From Methanosalsum sp. (lineage in GTDB: Archaea; Halobacteriota; Methanosarcinia; Methanosarcinales; Methanosarcinaceae): a stretch of DNA of 5,283 nt. This document shows, piece by piece, positions 1 through 4,920 of this stretch. The notes below the pieces were generated by a model that saw only the letters and a program-made list of their open reading frames with translations, was not told the DNA's origin and made no database searches. The translations under genes were made by a program, and so were the position numbers. Location of the stretch: positions 1-5,283 of the forward strand of contig SKZM01000102.1 of NCBI GenBank assembly GCA_007127385.1, written 5' to 3'. Each line of letters opens with the position of its first letter. Positions within the stretch are counted from its first letter, which is position 1.

Positions 1-1068
1 GAGATAATACACTGTATAGGGGATCATGAAGGATGTATAGAATCTTTTAAGAAAGGTGGTCATCCCTGTTGTTCTGTAAATCCGTATACTGGTTTTGAAG
101 ATAGTAAAAGATTGGTTAAAGCTGAACGGACAAAGAAAGTCTGTATAATAGGTGCAGGCCCTGCCGGCTGTGAAGCGGCAATAACCGCGCATAAGAGGGG
201 ACATGATGTGACCCTGCTTGAAATGAGCGATCATATAGGTGGTCAGCTGTATCTTGGAAGTAAAATGCCTATCAAACATGATCTATCCCGCTATCTTGAT
301 AATCTGGGTTTCAATCTTGAAACGTTAAGCAAAGAAGGTCTTAAGGTAAGGTTCAATACGAAGGCAGGATTAAATGATGTCAGGGATCAGTATGATGTGA
401 TTATCTGCTGTAACGGTCCAGAAGTAGTATTGCCTTCTATAGAGGGGATGGATAAAATCAGGTACATGGAGGCCAGGGAATTTTTAGACCAGGATATGCT
501 TCTTCCAGGTGATGTAAAAAATGTGCTTGTTGTGGGTGGAGGAGTTGTCGGATGTGAAATTGGTTACACAATTGCTCATGATATGGAGGCTAAAGTAACA
601 ATCGTTGGGAAAAACAATGATCTTATGCCTGATACGGTTATGGCAAACAGGAATCATATGCTATGGATGATGATGGGACTTGGCTCTGTGACAGGGAATC
701 CACAGGATTCACTAAAAGAACCTGTCAGGGTCTATAATGCATCAAAAATCGTCAGGTTCACAGATGGAAAAGCACATATCCTGGCAAATAAGGATCGAAA
801 AGACCCCTTCACTCCATGGAAATCACTGATCCCTGAAAATGTAAAAAACCCTTTCGAAAAAAAACTTAAACCTGAAAATGTGGAACATATAACTATAGAT
901 ACTGATTTTGTTATTTTTGCAATGGGAAGCAGGACCGATAACACCCTGTACTTCAATCTTTTAAAGGAAAGAGTCGCACGGGAGATTTTCATTGCCGGTG
1001 ACTCAAAAGAACCTGGACGCGTGTGGGAAGCTGTAACTGCAGCAAATGAGATTGCTCGCAGCATATAA
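1..1068 (+). CDS. OYE/2,4-dienoyl-CoA reductase-type Fe-S flavoprotein, C-terminal part (5' end outside window)
   Basis: The open frame runs from base 1 to a TAA at 1066-1068 (355 residues visible) with no start in the window; a TTG at 112 lies inside a conserved region and is not the start. The visible part begins at the Fe-S motif that follows the N-terminal FMN-binding TIM barrel in the trimethylamine dehydrogenase/2,4-dienoyl-CoA reductase/2-enoate reductase family (usually about 640-680 residues). Next come an FAD-type Rossmann motif (GAGPAG, residues 51-56, with the ribose-binding Glu near 74), a nested NAD(P)-type motif (GGGVVG, 179-184, then Glu 186), an 'AMGSR' segment and the closing flavin-binding 'IAGD' (about 331-334). 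Members pass electrons from NAD(P)H through FAD and the cluster to FMN to reduce an activated C=C bond or, in amine dehydrogenases, run in the oxidative direction; the substrate here is unknown. Oddities: the second cluster cysteine is Asp (CIGD), an extra Cys lies next to the fourth ligand, and a long charged insertion precedes the last strand of the NAD domain. Family assignment is firm; specificity is not. Confidence 0.9.
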   Translation, partial: EIIHCIGDHEGCIESFKKGGHPCCSVNPYTGFEDSKRLVKAERTKKVCIIGAGPAGCEAAITAHKRGHDVTLLEMSDHIGGQLYLGSKMPIKHDLSRYLDNLGFNLETLSKEGLKVRFNTKAGLNDVRDQYDVIICCNGPEVVLPSIEGMDKIRYMEAREFLDQDMLLPGDVKNVLVVGGGVVGCEIGYTIAHDMEAKVTIVGKNNDLMPDTVMANRNHMLWMMMGLGSVTGNPQDSLKEPVRVYNASKIVRFTDGKAHILANKDRKDPFTPWKSLIPENVKNPFEKKLKPENVEHITIDTDFVIFAMGSRTDNTLYFNLLKERVAREIFIAGDSKEPGRVWEAVTAANEIARSI

Positions 1069-1205
1069 TTATATATTTAACTTTGATCGGATGGATATGT
1101 GACTCCTCATTTTTTGTTATCATTAAAATAACATTTCTCGAAAATAGTGATTGGTGCAGGTAGATATCGATAAACTATAAAAGGATAAGGATTTATAGGT
1201 AATCC
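1069..1205 (+). promoter_or_regulatory. Intergenic region with T-run terminator candidate and TATA-like elements
   Basis: This 137-base gap holds no gene. A T6 run at 1110-1115 is a plausible archaeal oligo-T transcript end for the flavoprotein gene. It is followed by a short inverted repeat, TGTTAT (1115-1120) and ATAACA (1128-1133), with a 7-base loop. Two TATA-like sequences could drive the next gene: TTATATATTTAA at 1069-1080, which would give a leader of about 100 bases, and TATAAAAG at 1176-1183, whose expected start about 25 bases downstream would fall almost on the ATG at 1206 and give a nearly leaderless mRNA. A weak SD match, AGGT at 1197-1200, lies 5 bases before the ATG and would be used only from the upstream promoter. 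Which element is used cannot be decided by eye. Confidence 0.4.
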
Positions 1206-2012
1206 ATGAGTCACTCAGGAAGAAATTTTCCATCTACAGGCAGCTTGATAGAAGATAAGAGCAGAATACTCCTAAATAATTTTTTATATTTCTTCTTTTT
1301 CATGCTTTTTGCAATATTTGGGACTCTGATATTTTATATTCAGACCCGGATTGAAATCGTGCCATTTATTGTTCTTTCCCTTTTATGGATCCTTTTCTGG
1401 AAAAACAGTGAGTTAAAGGGCAGGATATTTCTTGTAACTGCATCTGCTTTTGGTTATGTTCATGAGCTCATTGGTGTACACTTTGAATATTTCACATACC
1501 TTGGAGGTATTATAGGAGGCGTACCTTTGTGGATACTTCCAGGATATGGTGCTATATTCTGGTCTTCACATAACCTCTGGAAGATATTTGAGGAAAACTA
1601 TTCTACAAGGCATTGGTTTGAAAAGGTCAATTATTTTTTTGCAGCAAGTTTTGTGTTACTTCTAGCAGCAGATTATGCTCTTTTTTTTTTTTCTTTCAAT
1701 CCTCTGGCCATTATGGTTAAATTCTTACTGGCTATCATGCTATTTAACACAATTACCGGATTAAGACTTGCCTGGTTTGTGGGTTTTTTCACAGTACTCA
1801 CTGAATTCTCAGGGGAAACACTTGGAGCATGGGCACACCCTGATTTTTCTTTCTTTTCCCTTATGGCAGGCTACATATTTCTTTTATGGATATGTCTTAC
1901 AATAAACGATCTTATTAAAAAGGAAAAGAAATGGGGTCGTGTGGAGGCAGTTGCTGCAATCCTCCTTACCATATACTATATATTTTCCATGACAGGGATG
2001 ATAGTGGTATGA
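1206..2012 (+). CDS. Polytopic membrane protein of unknown function, first gene of a putative ALDH/SDR operon
   Basis: A 268-residue, very hydrophobic protein, rich in Phe, Leu and Ile, starting at ATG 1206. I see about nine membrane segments: roughly 25-46, 50-66, 73-91, 100-120, 140-163, 167-186, 188-206, 213-236 and 246-267. The N-terminal 20 residues are polar and there is no cleavable signal peptide. Two segments carry a similar Glu-x-x-Gly element: H86-E87-L-I-G90 followed by HFEYFTY and GGVPLW, and G203-E204-T-L-G207 followed by AWAHP. Acidic residues buried in helices beside aromatic/His clusters suggest an integral-membrane enzyme or carrier rather than a structural protein. The pattern is loosely reminiscent of CruF-type carotenoid hydratases, but I cannot assign it to a family. 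A T12 homopolymer (1681-1692) lies in the coding sequence. The stop (TGA, 2010-2012) overlaps an ATG by ATGA, and the aldehyde dehydrogenase follows about 84 bases later on the same strand, which implies a shared role. Confidence 0.8.
   Translation: MSHSGRNFPSTGSLIEDKSRILLNNFLYFFFFMLFAIFGTLIFYIQTRIEIVPFIVLSLLWILFWKNSELKGRIFLVTASAFGYVHELIGVHFEYFTYLGGIIGGVPLWILPGYGAIFWSSHNLWKIFEENYSTRHWFEKVNYFFAASFVLLLAADYALFFFSFNPLAIMVKFLLAIMLFNTITGLRLAWFVGFFTVLTEFSGETLGAWAHPDFSFFSLMAGYIFLLWICLTINDLIKKEKKWGRVEAVAAILLTIYYIFSMTGMIVV
1681..1692 (+). repeat. T12 homopolymer inside the membrane-protein gene
   Basis: Twelve consecutive T bases cover the codons for residues 159-163 (Leu-Phe-Phe-Phe-Ser). A one-base slip would shift the frame and truncate the protein after about 60% of its length. 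The run is also the sort of oligo-T tract at which archaeal RNA polymerase can terminate. Confidence 0.95.
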
Positions 2013-2096
2013 AACTTACAGGATTATCATATCTACCCATTGGATACTGTTCCGGAGAGATATGCAGCATGGATGTATGAACTTAGATCGATAAAC

Positions 2097-3509
2097 ATGA
2101 CACAGGATATTCAGCGTTTATTTGAATTACAGAAAAGACAGGGATTTCACTGTGAGCCTCGGAGTACACGGGAGAGAATTGAGCGTCTGAACCGTATTGA
2201 TAATTATCTTCATGACAGAGATAATCTGGCCAGATTATGTGAAGCCATGCACAGGGATCTTGGAAAACCTGAAGCTGAGGTGATGGCTACAGAAACCGGA
2301 GTTGTTCATTCCCAGATAGGACATGTAAAAAGAAGTTTGGGAAAATGGATGAAACCTCAGAAGGTTTCGCGTCCCCTTTACATGATAGGGACCAGATCCT
2401 TTATTCACTATGAGCCAAAGGGAGTAGTACTGATCATATCTCCATGGAACTATCCATTGAATCTGTCCATAGTACCATTGATATATGCGATTTCTGCAGG
2501 CAATTCTGTAATTCTCAAGCCGAGTGAGGTTTCTGAATGCACTTCAGTGTATATCAGGGAAATGATAGATGAACTGTTTGATGAAAGTGAAGTGGCTGTT
2601 GTTGAAGGGGACGCATCGATTGCCCAGGAACTTTTAAAGAGACCATTCAATCATATCTTTTTCACTGGCAGTCCGGATATTGGAAAGATCATAATGGGTG
2701 AAGCGTCCAAAAATCTCTCGGGTGTTACTCTTGAGCTGGGAGGAAAATCTCCTTCAATAATCGATGAAAGTGCCGATATAGAGCAGATTGCCAGAAGGTG
2801 TGCATGGGCAAAGTTCATCAATGGAGGACAGTCATGCATAGCACCTGATTATCTTGTCCTGAATTGTTCTGTGCATGAGCCGTTCGTGGATACATTTAAA
2901 AGAACTATTATGCGTTTATATGATCCCGATGGAAGAGGAATTCAGAACTCTCCGGACTATTGCCGAATAATAAACAATTATCATTTTAAACGCTTGCACT
3001 CGCTATACCAGGATGCTATTGATAAAGGGGCCAGTGCCGTCATAGGTGGTGATTTTGATGAGTCTGACCTTTACATATCTCCTACTCTGCTTGTCAATGT
3101 ATCGGGGGATATGAAAATCATGCAGGAGGAAATATTTGGACCATTGCTGCCTGTTATTAATTATCAGAATCTGAATGAGGCATGTGATATAGTACTAAGC
3201 CGTCCCAGTCCTCTAACACTCTATATTGCCAGCAAGAACCGGGATAATATTGATTACCTCATTAAAAAAACGACTGCTGGCGGTACTGTTATCAATGACT
3301 ATATGCTTGGATACAGCAATCCCAACCTGCCATTTGGTGGGGTCAATGAAAGTGGTATAGGTCAATCACTTGGATTCCACGGTTTCATGACATTTTCTAA
3401 TCCACGAAGTGTTATACATCGCAGATGGGGAACAATGTCTCCTATCTACCCACCCTACACCGACTTTACAACCAGACTGATTAAAACATTATACAGATGG
3501 TTTTTCTGA
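2097..3509 (+). CDS. Class 3 aldehyde dehydrogenase (fatty aldehyde dehydrogenase type)
   Basis: NAD(P)-dependent oxidation of an aldehyde to its acid. From the ATG at 2097 the protein is 470 residues, the usual size for class 3 enzymes, and begins with the family's typical amphipathic helix (IQRLFELQKRQ). In-frame starts at 2040 (TTG) and 2073 (ATG) would add 19 or 8 residues unlike the family; none of the three has a well-placed SD. All key motifs are present: SPWNYP 115-120 with oxyanion Asn118, KPSE 141-144, coenzyme loop GSPDIG 191-196, ELGGKSP with general base Glu213, GQSCIAPDY with nucleophile Cys247, EEIFGP 344-349 and PFGGVNESGIG 412-422. The C-terminus has the class 3 YPPYT element and ends in a hydrophobic/basic helix (LIKTLYRWFF), like the tail that attaches long-chain fatty aldehyde dehydrogenases to membranes. 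It lies between a polytopic membrane protein and an SDR, suggesting a hydrophobic aldehyde made or used by its neighbours. The enzyme class is secure; the substrate is inference. Confidence 0.93.
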   Translation: MTQDIQRLFELQKRQGFHCEPRSTRERIERLNRIDNYLHDRDNLARLCEAMHRDLGKPEAEVMATETGVVHSQIGHVKRSLGKWMKPQKVSRPLYMIGTRSFIHYEPKGVVLIISPWNYPLNLSIVPLIYAISAGNSVILKPSEVSECTSVYIREMIDELFDESEVAVVEGDASIAQELLKRPFNHIFFTGSPDIGKIIMGEASKNLSGVTLELGGKSPSIIDESADIEQIARRCAWAKFINGGQSCIAPDYLVLNCSVHEPFVDTFKRTIMRLYDPDGRGIQNSPDYCRIINNYHFKRLHSLYQDAIDKGASAVIGGDFDESDLYISPTLLVNVSGDMKIMQEEIFGPLLPVINYQNLNEACDIVLSRPSPLTLYIASKNRDNIDYLIKKTTAGGTVINDYMLGYSNPNLPFGGVNESGIGQSLGFHGFMTFSNPRSVIHRRWGTMSPIYPPYTDFTTRLIKTLYRWFF

Positions 3510-3531
3510 TAACCGGATATTTAAGATCAAC

Positions 3532-3539
3532 AAGGAGAT
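3532..3539 (+). promoter_or_regulatory. Shine-Dalgarno site fixing the SDR start
   Basis: AAGGAGAT, with its GGAG core at 3534-3537, lies 7 bases before the ATG at 3545. It is the best SD in the plus-strand cluster and decides against the in-frame ATG at 3497, which lacks one and would overlap the aldehyde dehydrogenase gene. Confidence 0.85.
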
Positions 3540-3544
3540 ATCAT

Positions 3545-4351
3545 ATGCATCAACCGGATAAAAAAACAGCACTTATCACCGGTGGTTCAGGGGGAATAGG
3601 TCTTGCACTTGCAAAGCTGTTCCTTTCTGATAACTATAGGCTGGTTCTTGTAGCCAGCCCGGAAGATGAACTGCTCAGGGCAAAAGCGGTTTTACGGGAA
3701 TTTGATCCTGATGTTGAGGTATTTCTTCTGGCAAAGGACCTTACAGATTCCCGAGCAGCTCTGGATGTATATGAATTTACTGTAGAGAATGATCTGCAGA
3801 TCGATGTACTGGTTAATTGTGCAGGTTTTGGGACATATGGCTTTGTGGATGAGATCGATATTGGCAGGGAAATGGATATGTTAAAGTTACATATATGCAC
3901 ATTCTATTACCTTACACGGCTTTATTTGAATGAAATGATCCGGCGTGATCAGGGCCAGATAATCAATCTGTCATCCATAACAGCTTTTCAGCCAAATCCG
4001 TTTATGGCAACGTATGGTGCCACCAAGAGTTTCATACTGCAGTTTAGCCGTGCTATCAGGTTCGAACTTAAAGAACGTGGCTCACAGGTACAGGTTCTGG
4101 CAGTATGTCCAACAGCTGTAAAAGATACGGGATTCCAGTCAAATGCATGTATGGAAAATACCGGTACTTTCAGTTGCTGGTTGTCCACAAATGCTGATAC
4201 CGTAGCCCGAGATACTTATAATGCTATGAAAAGAGGTCAGGAAGTAGTGATCCCAGGCAAAAGGTTTAGCATTTTGCATTCTCTTGTGGGACTTCTGCCC
4301 ACATGCTTGCTGATGAAGATTTCCAGAGCTCATCTGAAGGAAAAGCAGTGA
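3545..4351 (+). CDS. Short-chain dehydrogenase/reductase, DltE-like
   Basis: A 268-residue classical SDR that interconverts an alcohol and a carbonyl with NAD(P)H. The start at 3545 has a strong SD and puts the first beta strand directly at the N-terminus. Visible motifs: cofactor loop TGGSGGIG 12-19; adenine-pocket Asp-Leu 65-66; NCAG 91-94 (usually NNAG); catalytic Ser144, Tyr157 and Lys161 (YGATK). The position usually held by the tetrad Asn (pattern N-x-x-G...LTR) appears to be His116. The substrate loop reads CPTAVKDTGF in place of the more common PG-x-x-T-x-F. The C-terminal part (about 243-258) is hydrophobic followed by basic residues, as in DltE-like SDRs, and may touch the membrane. 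It starts 35 bases after the aldehyde dehydrogenase stop, so the two are probably co-transcribed and could carry out consecutive alcohol-to-aldehyde-to-acid steps, or the SDR may work as a reductase. Substrate unknown. Confidence 0.9.
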   Translation: MHQPDKKTALITGGSGGIGLALAKLFLSDNYRLVLVASPEDELLRAKAVLREFDPDVEVFLLAKDLTDSRAALDVYEFTVENDLQIDVLVNCAGFGTYGFVDEIDIGREMDMLKLHICTFYYLTRLYLNEMIRRDQGQIINLSSITAFQPNPFMATYGATKSFILQFSRAIRFELKERGSQVQVLAVCPTAVKDTGFQSNACMENTGTFSCWLSTNADTVARDTYNAMKRGQEVVIPGKRFSILHSLVGLLPTCLLMKISRAHLKEKQ

Positions 4352-4399
4352 CAATTATATTGTAAAAAAGGATAAATATAAAGAAGGATTCAGGTCATA
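4352..4399 (-). terminator. Convergent intergenic spacer with oligo-T end for the phasin-like gene
   Basis: Only 48 bases separate the convergent SDR and phasin-like genes. Read on the minus strand, 4364-4369 is a T6 run about 30 bases past the phasin-like stop, a plausible archaeal transcript end. A small hairpin (ACAAT 4351-4355 with ATTGT 4359-4363) abuts it. No T-run serves the SDR transcript within the spacer; the first on the plus strand is T5 at 4418-4422, inside the opposing gene, so the two 3' ends may overlap. Confidence 0.4.
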
Positions 4400-4708
4400 T
4401 TAATATTCATCCTCTGGTTTTTCTGATTTCTCCAGAGCCTCTATCCTTAATTCAAGCTTTTTCATATCATCTTTTGTAGCAAGCTCGGTTTGCTCTATTA
4501 TCTCATGAATTCTTTGATTTATCTTTTTCTCAATTTCTTCTTTCTGGGTTTTTCGTTCAGCGATTATGTCCTGAACCACCTGCTTACCTTCGTCTCTTGT
4601 CATTTCTCCCTTTTCAACAAGTTCTTTCACAAGTTCATTGATCTTTTCTTCTGTAAGCGCCCAGGCACCTATTCCAATGAGGCCTAATTTTCGGAATGTT
4701 TCTCTCAT
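4400..4708 (-). CDS. Small phasin-like coiled-coil protein
   Basis: A 102-residue protein starting at the ATG complementary to 4706-4708, with a GGGAG SD 7 bases upstream. It has a short apolar N-terminal stretch (LGLIGIGAWAL, residues 8-18), then a highly charged, almost entirely helical body: a helix-turn of the type ELVEKGEMTRDEGK at about 28-41 and a Lys/Glu-rich coiled coil from about 45 to 95, ending in an acidic tail. This matches the small 'polyhydroxyalkanoate synthesis regulator phasin' type (COG3937-like, from memory). Phasins coat lipid or polyester granules in bacteria. No polyester synthase is visible here, so the granule role should not be assumed; a membrane- or lipid-surface coiled-coil protein is the safer description. 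It lies in the same orientation as atwA but is separated by 207 bases with its own promoter candidate, and is convergent to the putative lipid-aldehyde operon. Confidence 0.75.
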   Translation of the reverse strand: MRETFRKLGLIGIGAWALTEEKINELVKELVEKGEMTRDEGKQVVQDIIAERKTQKEEIEKKINQRIHEIIEQTELATKDDMKKLELRIEALEKSEKPEDEY

Positions 4709-4715
4709 ATAATAA

Positions 4716-4720
4716 CTCCC
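4716..4720 (-). promoter_or_regulatory. Shine-Dalgarno site of the phasin-like gene
   Basis: On the minus strand this reads GGGAG, 7 bases before the ATG. It supports the chosen start of the phasin-like protein. Confidence 0.75.
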
Positions 4721-4743
4721 ATATATCTGAATGAACTCTCCGA

Positions 4744-4757
4744 GATAAATACTTTCC
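4744..4757 (-). promoter_or_regulatory. BRE/TATA promoter candidate for the phasin-like gene
   Basis: On the minus strand the sequence reads GGAAAGTATTTATC: a purine-rich, BRE-like GGAAAG followed by TATTTATC. Transcription would be expected about 25 bases downstream, near 4722, giving a short leader that just includes the GGGAG site. The spacing is right, but the TATA match is imperfect. Confidence 0.45.
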
Positions 4758-4768
4758 TCTGATAGGAC

Positions 4769-4784
4769 CTTAAACCTGTTTAAG
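4769..4784. promoter_or_regulatory. Palindrome upstream of the phasin-like promoter (operator candidate)
   Basis: CTTAAAC-CT-GTTTAAG is a perfect 7-base inverted repeat with a 2-base centre. It lies 11 bases upstream of the BRE/TATA candidate, a position typical for an archaeal activator or repressor dimer site. It has no T-tract and little GC, so a DNA-protein site is likelier than an RNA hairpin. The regulator is unknown. Confidence 0.4.
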
Positions 4785-4825
4785 TTGATGTTTTAGTAGT
4801 TTTGAAAATATCTTATCAGTGCCAG

Positions 4826-4832
4826 AAAAAAA
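4826..4832 (-). terminator. Distal oligo-T terminator candidate downstream of atwA
   Basis: On the minus strand this is a T7 run about 85 bases past the atwA stop. It is preceded by the second copy of the 11-mer TATAAGAGCAC (4839-4849). Oligo-T on the non-template strand is sufficient for termination by many archaeal RNA polymerases. Confidence 0.45.
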
Positions 4833-4838
4833 TTGCAT

Positions 4839-4920
4839 GTGCTCTTATAACTGGAAAGGCGATTGAAATAATTGGTGCCAACTATATCAAAAACGAAAAA
4901 TGAACTAAAGTGCTCTTATA
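4839..4920. repeat. 11-base direct repeat flanking the atwA 3' region
   Basis: GTGCTCTTATA occurs at 4839-4849 and again at 4910-4920, 71 bases apart. On the minus strand (TATAAGAGCAC) the first-read copy includes the atwA stop codon, and each copy is followed within 6-9 bases by a T-tract. Confidence 0.8.
4889..4900 (-). terminator. Proximal oligo-T terminator candidate downstream of atwA
   Basis: On the minus strand the sequence reads TTTTTCGTTTTT, starting 16 bases after the atwA stop codon (4916-4918). Its position directly behind the gene makes it the likely primary transcript end, with the T7 run at 4826-4832 as a backup. Confidence 0.5.

Noticed and set aside
732..1064. Minus-strand open frame opposite the flavoprotein gene
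   Set aside because: It is antisense to strongly conserved flavoprotein coding sequence, has no SD, and its composition (Ser/Phe-rich) is typical of a shadow frame.
1166..2096. 10-base repeat ATCGATAAAC before the membrane-protein promoter (1166-1175) and right before the ALDH ATG (2087-2096)
   Set aside because: About a dozen exact 10-mer repeats are expected by chance in 5 kb; the positions are suggestive, but there is no symmetry and no third copy before the SDR.
3497..3544. Upstream ATG giving the SDR 16 extra residues
   Set aside because: It overlaps the aldehyde dehydrogenase end, has no SD, and the ATG at 3545 has a strong one at ideal spacing.
4139..4354. Minus-strand open frame over the SDR 3' end, and similar antisense frames at 2450-2650, 2651-2839, 3634-3900 and 3988-4188
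   Set aside because: All lie opposite motif-bearing ALDH or SDR sequence, lack start signals and show no recognisable protein features.
4412..4437. Inverted repeat CTCTGG/CCAGAG with T5 in the loop, inside the phasin-like gene
   Set aside because: The stem is short, the loop is 14 bases and it lies in coding sequence; a terminator for the SDR transcript is possible but not supported well enough.
4490..4687. Phe/Leu-rich plus-strand open frame with apparent membrane segments
   Set aside because: It is the complement of the Lys/Glu-rich coiled coil of the phasin-like gene; antisense of AAA/GAA codons automatically gives Phe and Leu.
4872..4881. TTGG-TG-CCAA inverted repeat downstream of atwA
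   Set aside because: A 4-base stem with a 2-base centre is too short to separate from chance.
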